Shown here: in pieces, positions 25,811 through 34,818 of the stretch | Position numbering within the stretch: position 1 is the stretch's first letter | How the letters are laid out: each line of letters begins with the position of its first letter | Origin: Clostridium sp. CS001 | Lineage (GTDB): Bacteria > Bacillota > Clostridia > Clostridiales > Clostridiaceae | Direction: 5' to 3' | Assembly (NCBI RefSeq): GCF_020443565.1 | Contig: NZ_JAIZZN010000004.1 | Span: forward strand, 1-64,000 | Length of the DNA stretch: 64,000 nucleotides | The notes under the pieces: model-generated | What the model was told of the DNA's origin: nothing | What the model saw: the letters and a program-made list of their open reading frames with translations, nothing else | The model's database searches: none | Translations under genes and position numbers: made by a program

Positions 25811-27238
25811 TTGAGTAAACTGCAAAGCAACAGCCACAGAAAAATCCCTCTTTTAGATAAAGTAGGTTATGGGTCCGGAAACTTCAGTACAGGTGTTGCT
25901 AATCAGGTTATAGGAACCTATTTAGTTTTTTACTGCACAGCTATTCTTAATATTTCTGGTAGTCTTGTTGGTTTGGCTGTAAGCTTAAGTATAATTTGGG
26001 ATGCTATTACTGATCCTTTGATGGGTTATTTTTCAGATATGACAAAATCTAAGGTTTTTGGCAGAAGACATCAATATATTCTTATTGGTGGTATAGGACT
26101 AGGTATCTTTAATTACCTTTTGTGGAATATAAGCTTAGGGTTATCAGATTACTTAAAATTCGCTATTATATTCGCCCTTATTCTTGTAATCAAAACCTTC
26201 AGCACAATGTATGTAACACCCTATACTGCTCTCGGTGCTGAGTTATCTAATGATTACAATGAAAGAACTACTATTCAAGGGATTAAAACTATTTTCTTTC
26301 TTCTTGGATTGGCTTTTGTATCAGTTTTTGGAATGTTTGTTTTTTTTCGTCCTACTTCAGAGTTTCCTTCTGGTCAACTAAATCCTAGTTCATATAGTTC
26401 TATGGGTCTATTTTCCTCAATTCTAATTGTTATTTTTGCTTTGATTTGCTTTTACTCAACAAAAAAATATATTCCTATTCTAAGTGGTCATGCTAATAAT
26501 GCAACAAGCGATGCAAAACTAAAAACTTTGTTGTTGGCCTTTAAAACGATTTTTCTTAACAAAAGCTTTAGATATGTAGCTTTTGCATATATGTTTACAA
26601 ATATAGCTTCAGCATTAGTTGCAAACACAGGGTTACATGTGTTTACCTACACCTTTTCACTAAGTAGTCAGCAAATTGCCATTATCGTTGGAATACAGCT
26701 ACTTGTTTCCATATTATCTCAGCCAGTATGGTCCCTAGCATCTAAAAAGTTAGATAAGAAGCCTTCAATGGTTTTAGGTATTATACTTTGCATTATAAGT
26801 AGCCTATTTTTTCTTTTACTAGTTCTCATGAAGAGCCATGTAATGGGTAATGCATTTTATTTCATTCCATTTTCAGTACTTGCTGGTTTTGGTACTGGTG
26901 GATTATTTACCCTGCCTCTTTCAATGGTTGCAGATGTAATTGATTTAGATGAACTTAATACTGGAAAAAGAGCTGAAGGAAGTTATTATGGTTGCCTAAC
27001 ATTGTTTTATAAACTCTCTCAATCAATAACATTGCTACTTATAGGTTTTGTATTGGATTTAGTTAAATTTGACGCCAACTTGCCACTTCAAGCTGAAAGT
27101 ACTGTAATCACTCTTGGCTTAATGCTAAGCATAGGGTCAGGGATAAGCTTTATAGCAGCGCTTTTAAGCATCTCTGGCTATAATCTTAATAGATCTCGCG
27201 TAGAGGATATTCAAAGAAAGATTGCTGAAAAAAAATAA
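25811..27238 (+). CDS. Glycoside-pentoside-hexuronide (GPH):cation symporter, MelB-like
   Basis: The 475-residue membrane protein has about twelve hydrophobic helices and GPH-family hallmarks. These are an opening DKVGYGSGNFSTG, WDAITDPLMGYFSDMT near residue 60 (the conserved aspartates that bind the cation/sugar), GRRHQYILIG next to it, and ELSNDYNERTTIQG near 145. The family imports oligosaccharides or pentosides with Na+ or H+. The start is TTG at 25811, supported by AAGGAGTG. No glycosidase gene is adjacent, so the sugar is unknown. Confidence 0.85.
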   Translation: MSKLQSNSHRKIPLLDKVGYGSGNFSTGVANQVIGTYLVFYCTAILNISGSLVGLAVSLSIIWDAITDPLMGYFSDMTKSKVFGRRHQYILIGGIGLGIFNYLLWNISLGLSDYLKFAIIFALILVIKTFSTMYVTPYTALGAELSNDYNERTTIQGIKTIFFLLGLAFVSVFGMFVFFRPTSEFPSGQLNPSSYSSMGLFSSILIVIFALICFYSTKKYIPILSGHANNATSDAKLKTLLLAFKTIFLNKSFRYVAFAYMFTNIASALVANTGLHVFTYTFSLSSQQIAIIVGIQLLVSILSQPVWSLASKKLDKKPSMVLGIILCIISSLFFLLLVLMKSHVMGNAFYFIPFSVLAGFGTGGLFTLPLSMVADVIDLDELNTGKRAEGSYYGCLTLFYKLSQSITLLLIGFVLDLVKFDANLPLQAESTVITLGLMLSIGSGISFIAALLSISGYNLNRSRVEDIQRKIAEKK

Positions 27239-27292
27239 TGTACGCTATAGCGTAGACCTTTTAAATTGTCTATTCTATAGTGTACATTTTAT
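27237..27292 (+). terminator. Terminator of the GPH symporter gene
   Basis: A 14-bp stem with one G-U pair (27237-27250 with 27275-27288) is followed by TTTTATTCC. It begins inside the stop codon of the symporter gene. Confidence 0.7.
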
Positions 27293-27368
27293 TCCTTCTG
27301 AAGATTCATAAAGCAAAATTTAAATTTAAATCAAATTCTTACACATGCCACTTGCCACGTGGGTGGCA

Positions 27369-28415
27369 CTACTCTCTATAATAATCAACTTGATTCACAA
27401 AACTGTTTTCTATGCTATGAGGAAGTGGTAAATCCATCATTGTTCTGAGCCCTGACCTACTAGCGATTACTTGGGGAATCATGTTTACAGCTATAGCGAT
27501 GGTTCCTATTCCACCATGTGTTTCAGGTTTTATTGCCAAGTGAAGATCTGCATCTCCTTTTATATGTATGTAATCTCCCGTATCCACTGCTTCCGCTTCT
27601 GGATGTATTTGTTGTAGCTGCTCTAAAATTATAATTGGTTTTCCATTCTTTGTAGCTATAGCTATGTGATCACAGCCAGCTACCATGCCTGGTTCAACCT
27701 TAACGCAGGTGGTTTCTCTAAAAGTATTTGATATTATTGGTTCCCTAGTTTCAGTTATATGATCATACTCAAGACCTAATGCTTTTGCTATCATAGGTAT
27801 AGATTGTTCATAGCCTATATGACCAACTATTGATCCATCTTCAATTCCAGCATCAAATTCTTCTAGCGTTAATCCCACTCCTTGAGTTCTCATTACAGTT
27901 GGACCAAATGGTGATAAATCATTTATTCTTTCCGCTCTTATAGAGGTTACACTTCTGCAGCAGGCAGAAACCGTAATTATTAATGAATCTAAAACAAATC
28001 CTGGATTAACCCCTGTACCTAAAATTGTTACATTATTTTCTTTACTAAGTCTATCGAGTTCTTCTGATAATTCCTTATGAGAAATATATGGATAAGCCAT
28101 TTCTTCTGCAATAGTGATGCAGTTTTTACCACTTTCCACTATTTGTCTTATTGCTGGATATACTTCTTTTGCAAAAGAATCTATAGAAAGGATAACAATA
28201 TCGGCTTTTGTTTTACTCATTAAGATTTCTGAGTCGTTACCAACGAAAACTCCTAAGTTTTCGGTATGCAAAACTTCGCCTAAATCCTTGCCTAGTTTTG
28301 TTGGATCCTTATCTAATGCACCTACAATTTCAATGCCCTTTTTAGTAAGTATCATTTTAGAAATACCAGTCCCCATTGCCCCAAGTCCCCATACTATAAC
28401 TTTAACATTTTCCAT
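27369..28415 (-). CDS. Paralogue of 2,4-diaminopentanoate dehydrogenase
   Basis: The 348-residue NAD(P)-dependent oxidoreductase has a Rossmann start VWGLGAMGTGISKMIL and the DAPDH/dihydrodipicolinate-reductase-like block GTGVNPGFVLDS near residue 128. It aligns along its whole length with the Ord protein encoded just upstream at 28632 (same NDLSPFGPTVM-type and MMDLPLP-type blocks), but its C-terminus (HSIENSFVNQVDYYRE) departs from the Ord ending. A hairpin terminator-like structure separates the two genes. It could oxidise diaminopentanoate as an isozyme or act on a related amino acid; the sequence does not decide. Confidence 0.75.
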   Translation of the reverse strand: MENVKVIVWGLGAMGTGISKMILTKKGIEIVGALDKDPTKLGKDLGEVLHTENLGVFVGNDSEILMSKTKADIVILSIDSFAKEVYPAIRQIVESGKNCITIAEEMAYPYISHKELSEELDRLSKENNVTILGTGVNPGFVLDSLIITVSACCRSVTSIRAERINDLSPFGPTVMRTQGVGLTLEEFDAGIEDGSIVGHIGYEQSIPMIAKALGLEYDHITETREPIISNTFRETTCVKVEPGMVAGCDHIAIATKNGKPIIILEQLQQIHPEAEAVDTGDYIHIKGDADLHLAIKPETHGGIGTIAIAVNMIPQVIASRSGLRTMMDLPLPHSIENSFVNQVDYYRE

Positions 28416-28521
28416 TTATATATTCCCCTTTTAATTATAATTATATTTAAAAGATATAGGAGCCTTATTCTCATTTATAATTTTAAAACTACTTTAAATT
28501 AAAGACTTTAGTAATTATTAG

Positions 28522-28558
28522 AAAACCACATCCCCATTAAATATAGGAATGTGGTTTT
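28522..28558 (-). terminator. Terminator-like hairpin between ord and its paralogue
   Basis: A 10-bp perfect stem (28522-28531 with 28549-28558) lies 73 bases after the ord stop in the - direction and ends in TTTTC. It would end or reduce transcription before the paralogue, whose own promoter is not obvious in the AT-rich 100 bases upstream of it. Confidence 0.55.
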
Positions 28559-28631
28559 AAAGAAACCTACTTATTACTATAATCTTATCTTAATTATTTT
28601 ATTATTTTATTATCATATAACATTACATTTA

Positions 28632-29687
28632 TTAGTTCCTTCCCTTTACTAAGTCTCTAACGTCTCCAAGTATTGCTCTAGGAACTGGTAGGTCTAGCAT
28701 TGTTTTAAGGCCTGCTGTTGCATTCATTACAAGTGGAATCATATTAACACATATAGCTATTGTTGCAATTCCTCCTGGTATTTCGGGTTTTATTTGAAGG
28801 TTAAGGTCTGGAACTCCTTTAATTGTAATGTAATCTCCAGTATTAATATTCTCCATCTCTGGTTTGATTTGTTGAGGATGTTCCATTGTGATAAATAGCT
28901 TATCTCCTAAATCTGCAAATCCTAATTGTTTACATCCTGCAACGTCACCAGCTTTTACTGAAACAATATCAGTGCTACGAGGAATAGTTGTTAAAATTGG
29001 TGATTTTTCTTGCCTGATATTATTAAGCTTAATGTTAAATGCTTCTTCAAACATTCCAAATGATTGTAAGAATCCAACGTGTCCGTCAATTGTATTGTCT
29101 TTAACCCCTTGAATAAATTCTTCTTCTTTAAGGCCTATACCCTGCTCAACCATAACTGCTCTACCAAAGCAAGCTAGATCATTAACTCTAGTAGCATTTA
29201 TGCTATCAACGCTATCACAAACTCCTGTAAGCATTATAGCTACTAAATCCATTATAAATCCAGGGTTTACGCCAGTTCCAAGTATTGCAACATTATTTTC
29301 TTTAGCAATCCTATCCATTTCATCTGATAATTCTGGGTCTAGTGCTCTTGGGTAGGACATTTCTTCAGCGGTCGTAACAACATCCATACCAGCTTCCGCA
29401 GCCATTTTTATTAATGGAAACACAACTTTTGTAAAAGAAGCTGTAGCCATAAGACAAACATCTGCAAAACCTTTGTTTATAACTTCTTCAGCATTATTTG
29501 TAACTATGCAAGAATTATCCTCATTAGCCGTAACTCCTAATACTTCATAAAGTTTTTTGCCTACTTTACTCGGATCCATATCAATAGCACCTACGATAGT
29601 AAATCCTTCTTTGCCAAGCACCATTGAAGCAATACCACTTCCCATTACACCTAATCCCCACACTGCAACTCTTATCTTGTTTTTCAT
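28632..29687 (-). CDS. ord: 2,4-diaminopentanoate dehydrogenase
   Basis: The 351-residue enzyme oxidatively deaminates 2,4-diaminopentanoate to 2-amino-4-oxopentanoate with NAD(P), the third step of oxidative ornithine breakdown. The N-terminal Rossmann motif is VWGLGVMGSGIASMVL. GTGVNPGFIMDL near 135 and the C-terminal MLDLPVPRAILGDVRDL match the Ord family. It is the last gene of the ornithine unit, 30 bases after orr, with GGGGG before the ATG. Of the two paralogues in the window this copy keeps the standard Ord ending, and it is therefore taken as the pathway enzyme. Confidence 0.88.
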   Translation of the reverse strand: MKNKIRVAVWGLGVMGSGIASMVLGKEGFTIVGAIDMDPSKVGKKLYEVLGVTANEDNSCIVTNNAEEVINKGFADVCLMATASFTKVVFPLIKMAAEAGMDVVTTAEEMSYPRALDPELSDEMDRIAKENNVAILGTGVNPGFIMDLVAIMLTGVCDSVDSINATRVNDLACFGRAVMVEQGIGLKEEEFIQGVKDNTIDGHVGFLQSFGMFEEAFNIKLNNIRQEKSPILTTIPRSTDIVSVKAGDVAGCKQLGFADLGDKLFITMEHPQQIKPEMENINTGDYITIKGVPDLNLQIKPEIPGGIATIAICVNMIPLVMNATAGLKTMLDLPVPRAILGDVRDLVKGRN

Positions 29688-29716
29688 AGTAATTTCCCCC
29701 TTAATAATTTTATATT

Positions 29717-30790
29717 TTATTCATTAATGCAATATTTTTCAACATATGTTGAAGTCATTAATGATAGCAATGCTCCATAATCTATTTTAAAATCCACTAT
29801 GTCTCCAACTTTTAATTCTTTGGTACAATCAGTTACGTCTAGAATTAAATGGTCACTGCTTGCACCAAAGATACTTATATTAGTGTCAATTGGAGTTAAC
29901 CCCTCAACCCTTACATCTTGTCTTCCTAATGCTATAATAGCTCTTCTTCTTATGCCCTTATCTTCGAAGGTAGGTTTGTTTCCAAAAGCGTCCATTCCAA
30001 TAGTACCTGTTGGCATAGTTGGTTTACTCTTTATTTCAACAATTTCACCCTTTAGTGTAAAAACATCTTCATGACAATTAGGTACTAAAAGCCCATAGGC
30101 AGTTTCTCTGCCAAGAACTATTGACTCTCCAATTCGAAGCTGAGTAATTTCTTCTGGTATAGTATCATTAATAACCATATATAGACTACTAGAATTCCCC
30201 CCTGAAACTACAGGCAAACTTATATTAAAGGTTTTTTCTATATTATGTTTTAATTTTATAAGTTTGCCCAAGTTTACTTCATCAGGAATTACTCCACCAT
30301 AACATGTAACATTGGTTCCTATGCCAATTAACTTAATGTTTTCTAGTTTTACTATTTCCTCTACAGTTACCATTGCATCTTCAATGAGAACCCCTTCTCT
30401 TAAATCTCCTAAATCCACCATTAGTATAATGTTATGAGTTTTGTTTAAATCCTTTGCACTATCATTAAGCCTTTTAATGGTAGCAAGCTCTGAGTTTAAA
30501 CTTACGTCACTATACGTAACAACTTCATTGGTTTCGCTAATCATTGGAACTCTAAGAAGCATCTTTTTACAATCTAAATCTTTAAGTTTTTTTAAATTTA
30601 GCATTCTAGAATCTGCAACTGAGTTAACTCCCCCACGAAGCATAGCATTTACCATAAATCTGTCCGCACAAAACACCTTAGTTACTGCGGCAACCTCTAT
30701 ATGCTTTTTATTACACATGGCTAGAATTGTCTGTACATTATGTGTTAACTTTGCCAAGTCTATTTCCACACATGGATAAATTTTTTCCAT
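29717..30790 (-). CDS. orr: Ornithine racemase
   Basis: The 357-residue PLP enzyme of the alanine racemase N-terminal fold has VEIDLAKLTHNVQTI at the start and the PLP lysine in AAVTKVFCAD near residue 38. The glycine-rich VVSGGNSSSLY near 195 binds phosphate. It interconverts L- and D-ornithine and supplies the D-isomer used by the aminomutase. It lies 19 bases after the reactivator gene and 30 bases before ord, and the operon context distinguishes it from an alanine racemase. AAAGGAGAG precedes the ATG. Confidence 0.88.
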   Translation of the reverse strand: MEKIYPCVEIDLAKLTHNVQTILAMCNKKHIEVAAVTKVFCADRFMVNAMLRGGVNSVADSRMLNLKKLKDLDCKKMLLRVPMISETNEVVTYSDVSLNSELATIKRLNDSAKDLNKTHNIILMVDLGDLREGVLIEDAMVTVEEIVKLENIKLIGIGTNVTCYGGVIPDEVNLGKLIKLKHNIEKTFNISLPVVSGGNSSSLYMVINDTIPEEITQLRIGESIVLGRETAYGLLVPNCHEDVFTLKGEIVEIKSKPTMPTGTIGMDAFGNKPTFEDKGIRRRAIIALGRQDVRVEGLTPIDTNISIFGASSDHLILDVTDCTKELKVGDIVDFKIDYGALLSLMTSTYVEKYCINE

Positions 30791-30808
30791 ATAGATACTC
30801 TCCTTTTT

Positions 30809-32194
30809 CTAAACTGGATCGTTACCTTTATTAATTTCCATATTGCTTGTTATTCCTAAACTTTGAATTAATAATGCTTTGGCAACATCTTTATTTTCCC
30901 TGCTTAAAACTCCTGCACAGGCCATTATATAGTTTTTATCTAGTAATACCTTAGCACTTTTTCTAGGGAGCATCGTAACTTCATCTTTTAAGTATCTTAT
31001 TCCTAGAAGCAAGTCTTCTCCTTTAGGAAGCCTTGTAAGTGCACCTCCAGTGCCAATTATATATTTAACCTCAGATAAATCCTTACCATAAGCCACAAAC
31101 CCACTTTCACCATCATATTTTCTTTTTATAAATCCTACATGCCTATCTATTGAAACATCTAGGGCTTTTTTCGTTAGTAGGCTGCTTGCATTTATATCCA
31201 AAGCTTCCATTGGTATAGGTTTTATGTGTGCAGTTATGTTCTCTTTAGTGAATTCCCCTAAATCACGAGTATCAAGTAGCTCTATTACATTTTTACTATT
31301 AATAAAAACCCCTAGATCTCCTTCTACAGTTCTTTTAGCTTTGGGTTCAGGATTTACTAACATGTCTAAAACTACAGTACTTCCATCAGTAACTGAATGT
31401 ACATCCGTTGTAGCTCCTCCTACATCAAAAACCACTAAGTCCCCTATAATATCATATAATACCTTAGAACTTTCCATAACAGCTCCTGGTGTTGGCATTA
31501 TGCTACCATTTACCATTTCTTTTATCTTATTCATTCCTGGTGCTTTTATGATATTTTTTTCAAAAGCTTCTTGTATTACTTTTCTTGCAGGTTCTACATT
31601 TAGCATATCAACCATTGGGTAGACATTATCAATTACATAAAGTTCTTGACCCTCAAATATATCTTTTATTTCTTCCTGATTTTCAATATTTCCGCAGTAT
31701 ACAATTGGCTTATTGAATTTTTCTGCACTTATAAGTTCTGCATTATGAAGAGCTGTCTCCCTTTCACCATAATCTGTGCCACCGGCAATCATTATCATAT
31801 TGGGATTTATATCATGTATTCTCTTCATATCACTTTTTCGCATTTTACCAGCAGTAACCATCTTTATAATACCACCAGCGCCAAGCGCTGCTTCTCTAGC
31901 CGCCTTAACAGTCATTTGCTCCATGAGTCCGTGAACGGTTATACGAAGCCCACCAGCAGCACTTGAGGTTGCAAGCATTTTGTCCCAGGTAATTGATTCC
32001 TTTATTTGATTTTCCATATCAATTATTGCATCTTTCAGCCCTATAGTTACATCACCGTCTATTACTGTAGTGCAACTCTTTCCTTGAAAAGGAATCTCTA
32101 CAACAATCTGTCCATTAGCATCATATCCTGTATTAAAAGCTGTAACTAAAGTAGTGGTGCTACCTATTTCAGCAACTAGATAATCTACCTTCAC
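30809..32194 (-). CDS. GlmL/MutL-type reactivating ATPase for ornithine aminomutase
   Basis: The 461-residue actin-like ATPase has the phosphate-1 motif near the start (VAEIGSTTTLVTAFN), a phosphate-2/adenosine region (VVFDVGGATTDVHSV near 250) and GTGGALTRL near 400. This is the MutL/GlmL family encoded beside B12-dependent mutases, whose members are thought to exchange damaged cobalamin. It lies between oraE and orr, 15 bases after oraE, so reactivation of OraSE is the natural inference. The start is GTG at 32194 with GGAGTGAG upstream. It has nothing to do with the mismatch-repair MutL. Confidence 0.85.
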   Translation of the reverse strand: MKVDYLVAEIGSTTTLVTAFNTGYDANGQIVVEIPFQGKSCTTVIDGDVTIGLKDAIIDMENQIKESITWDKMLATSSAAGGLRITVHGLMEQMTVKAAREAALGAGGIIKMVTAGKMRKSDMKRIHDINPNMIMIAGGTDYGERETALHNAELISAEKFNKPIVYCGNIENQEEIKDIFEGQELYVIDNVYPMVDMLNVEPARKVIQEAFEKNIIKAPGMNKIKEMVNGSIMPTPGAVMESSKVLYDIIGDLVVFDVGGATTDVHSVTDGSTVVLDMLVNPEPKAKRTVEGDLGVFINSKNVIELLDTRDLGEFTKENITAHIKPIPMEALDINASSLLTKKALDVSIDRHVGFIKRKYDGESGFVAYGKDLSEVKYIIGTGGALTRLPKGEDLLLGIRYLKDEVTMLPRKSAKVLLDKNYIMACAGVLSRENKDVAKALLIQSLGITSNMEINKGNDPV

Positions 32195-32209
32195 AAGAAC
32201 TCACTCCTT

Positions 32210-34423
32210 CTATACTTCTTCCTCTTCTTCGTTATCAGGAATACCCATTAATTTTTTAATTATAAATGAGGCCACTGCTGTACCGTTTGATCCACGTCCA
32301 AAACCAACATCCATACCGTTTGCTTTGGCTATTTCATCTGTTACTTGTGTACCACCAGAAATAAGTATGATTTTATCTCTTACTCCTTTTTCTATGCAAA
32401 GGTCACTAAGCTTTCTCATGTTTTTTATATGCACATCATTATGAGAAATAATTGTACTGCAAAGTATTGCTTGAGCTTTTGATTCTATAGCTGCATCTAC
32501 TAATTTTTCTATTGGACATGAAGTTCCAAGATAGATTGCTTCTATACCAAATCTTTCAACTCCACCATGCTTTATATCTATAACTTCTCTAAGTCCCACT
32601 GAATGCTCGTCTTCACCAACTGTTGCAGCTGCAACTTTTATTGGGTTCTCTTTTACATAATCCTTCATAACTTGATTTGAAAGTACTTTTCTTCTCTTTG
32701 GAAGTACTAATTCATCTCTTTTTACAGGAGTAAAGTCACAAACACCTTTAATTTCTACAAGGCAACCTTCAGCCTTTTGAAGTACTTGTTTATGCAGAAT
32801 TTCCACATCTTTAAGATTCATTCTCTTACCCATTTCAATGGCTGCTGCTTCAGCAATTTGTTCGTTTTCTGGTATAAATAAAGTAATCTTCACGTACCCA
32901 TCTTTAGCCCATTGAACTTCTGGAACCACTGTTCCATCTTCTTTAACCCGTTCCATTCTCTTAAATACATTATCATTCTCATCTAATTCATCTATATATT
33001 GAATCTTTGAATGATTGCATAGTGTACATTCATGTATAGGATCACAAGCTTTGTTATATTCCTCTGGAACATTATTGTATCCAAAATGAGCACAAACTGG
33101 TGCAAAATAGTCTTTATCTCTCAAAACTATTGTATCAACAGCATCTCCACCATCCATTTTTCTTGCAATGCCGTCTCCGTTTCTTTCTGGATACTCACCT
33201 GAATCTATGAAAAACCCAGCATCAACTGCTTTAAAATATCCGCCTTCCTCTATCATTTCTTCTAGGAATAATATTGCTCTTTCTTGTATTTCTCTGGTCT
33301 TTTCAGGTAAATAACCTTCTTTTTTAAGTTCTATCATGTCCATTAACCCATCCATACCTAAGAAAGACTGTTTTGCAGTATTTATAGCATGGATATTGTT
33401 ATAATGCCATGGAACATTACGCCCTTCATCTGGTGTTATAGTACTTTGGATATCAGCTGAAGTTAATTCTGAGATTAACAAATTCATTGTATGTCCAACT
33501 GTTGCTTCTCTTTCACAAGACTCAATATATTTTGTATTCATTTGAGCTCTCATTTTATACTTTTTAAAGAATTCTCTTAGTGCTACGGCATAAGGCAGGT
33601 CATATCTCATACAAGGTGCTGGTGCTGAAGTTGGTGGTACAGTTGATAATGAAATGTTTTCTGGTTTCATTCCTACCATTTCTGAAAACTTTGAATTTAT
33701 AGCATGTTGCACCATGAGTTCAGGCATTACTTTGTAACCTTTCATTGCTGTTGCATTTGCATTATGAGCACCATCTATTTGGAGCATTTCTGCCCAAGAC
33801 ATTACACCTTTTGCAACTGCGGCATCTACAAAGGATCTATACATATTAATATTTCTATAAAGCACATTGTATTGCGGATCTTGATGAGCTCCATTCATGC
33901 CTTCTTCTGCAAACATAACTGCTACATCAGGGCCAGCAACTCCTGATACATAGGAGTGGAAGTTGATTTTTCTGCCTACTTCTTCTTCTATTAAATCAAT
34001 AGCTTTTCTTGTTGCTCTAACTTCTTTTCTTGTTATTGGAACTCCACCAATTCCTTCTGGGCTTCCTTCAAGTAATCCATCAAAATGACTTTGTCCCATA
34101 GTTCTTATAACCATTAAATGATCTGCGCCATGCCATGCTGCCATTCTCATTCTTCGTATATCATCTTCAAATCTTCCTGAAGCTATTTCTGTTGTGATAA
34201 CCGGTTTTGGCTGTGGGTCTATACCTTCAAAACTTCTTGCAGCAGGAAGACCATGACTTTTCTTTAATGGGGCTGATATTTCACGATATGTGAATTCCCC
34301 CACTTTTCCTTCTTTATACTCTTCTCTCCAGTGCCAACCTCTCCATTTTGGCTCATACTTATCTAAATCTTTTAATATCTCTTCTACATTAAGTTTTATG
34401 TTTTCTTCTAATCTTTGAGTCAT
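32210..34423 (-). CDS. oraE: D-ornithine 4,5-aminomutase, large subunit
   Basis: The 737-residue subunit carries adenosylcobalamin and PLP and moves the terminal amino group of D-ornithine to C4, giving 2,4-diaminopentanoate. The N-terminal part is a TIM barrel. The C-terminal third holds the B12-binding domain with DEHSVG (DxHxxG motif) near residue 609 and the glycine-rich GFGRGSNGTAV near 712. Full length for the family. Its ATG overlaps the oraS stop by one base (TAATG), so the two subunits are translationally coupled. It ends in a short acidic run (EEEEEV). Confidence 0.92.
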   Translation of the reverse strand: MTQRLEENIKLNVEEILKDLDKYEPKWRGWHWREEYKEGKVGEFTYREISAPLKKSHGLPAARSFEGIDPQPKPVITTEIASGRFEDDIRRMRMAAWHGADHLMVIRTMGQSHFDGLLEGSPEGIGGVPITRKEVRATRKAIDLIEEEVGRKINFHSYVSGVAGPDVAVMFAEEGMNGAHQDPQYNVLYRNINMYRSFVDAAVAKGVMSWAEMLQIDGAHNANATAMKGYKVMPELMVQHAINSKFSEMVGMKPENISLSTVPPTSAPAPCMRYDLPYAVALREFFKKYKMRAQMNTKYIESCEREATVGHTMNLLISELTSADIQSTITPDEGRNVPWHYNNIHAINTAKQSFLGMDGLMDMIELKKEGYLPEKTREIQERAILFLEEMIEEGGYFKAVDAGFFIDSGEYPERNGDGIARKMDGGDAVDTIVLRDKDYFAPVCAHFGYNNVPEEYNKACDPIHECTLCNHSKIQYIDELDENDNVFKRMERVKEDGTVVPEVQWAKDGYVKITLFIPENEQIAEAAAIEMGKRMNLKDVEILHKQVLQKAEGCLVEIKGVCDFTPVKRDELVLPKRRKVLSNQVMKDYVKENPIKVAAATVGEDEHSVGLREVIDIKHGGVERFGIEAIYLGTSCPIEKLVDAAIESKAQAILCSTIISHNDVHIKNMRKLSDLCIEKGVRDKIILISGGTQVTDEIAKANGMDVGFGRGSNGTAVASFIIKKLMGIPDNEEEEEV

Positions 34424-34788
34424 TATTTGTCACTTCCCTTCATTTTTTCAGATACAACGTCCCATCCTTTTCCAGTAGCTAATTCTTCTCCTGCTTTAAG
34501 ATAATCTATGTTCTTCATTTTTGCATAAGTTAAAATAACATTTCCAATACCTTTTCCAAGTAAGTTCCACTTTGTGCCATGATCAATTAATGGTTTTGCT
34601 TGCAAACTTGAAAATCCCATTCTAAGTACTACGGATCTTTCAATAGCTGGTGATGTATGAGTATAAGCTAAATCAACAATAGGTTTTACAATTTCCTCAG
34701 TTAAGCTCCAAAATCTATCATACAATTGCTCCCCGGTTAACCCTTTTAAATGTTCTCTTCTTATTTGAAAATCATCTTCTCTTTTCAT
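34423..34788 (-). CDS. oraS: D-ornithine 4,5-aminomutase, small subunit
   Basis: The 121-residue partner of OraE has the usual length. It contains the segments REHLKGLTGEQLYDRFW near residue 12 and SVVLRMGFSSLQAKPLID near 55, seen in OraS proteins. It is cytosolic and helical, and is needed for the aminomutase heterotetramer. TAGGAGG precedes the ATG, and the stop overlaps the oraE start. It lies 30 bases after ortB in the same operon. Confidence 0.9.
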   Translation of the reverse strand: MKREDDFQIRREHLKGLTGEQLYDRFWSLTEEIVKPIVDLAYTHTSPAIERSVVLRMGFSSLQAKPLIDHGTKWNLLGKGIGNVILTYAKMKNIDYLKAGEELATGKGWDVVSEKMKGSDK

Positions 34789-34818
34789 AAATAAATTCCT
34801 CCTAACATATTGGTATAA

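Noticed and set aside
31224-31966. Open frames on the + strand opposite the ornithine operon
   Set aside because: They are antisense to well-conserved genes, have no ribosome sites and show no family similarity.
30809-32194. MutL-named product as a DNA mismatch-repair protein
   Set aside because: The sequence is an actin-like ATPase of the glutamate-mutase reactivase type, in an aminomutase operon. It has no GHKL motifs.
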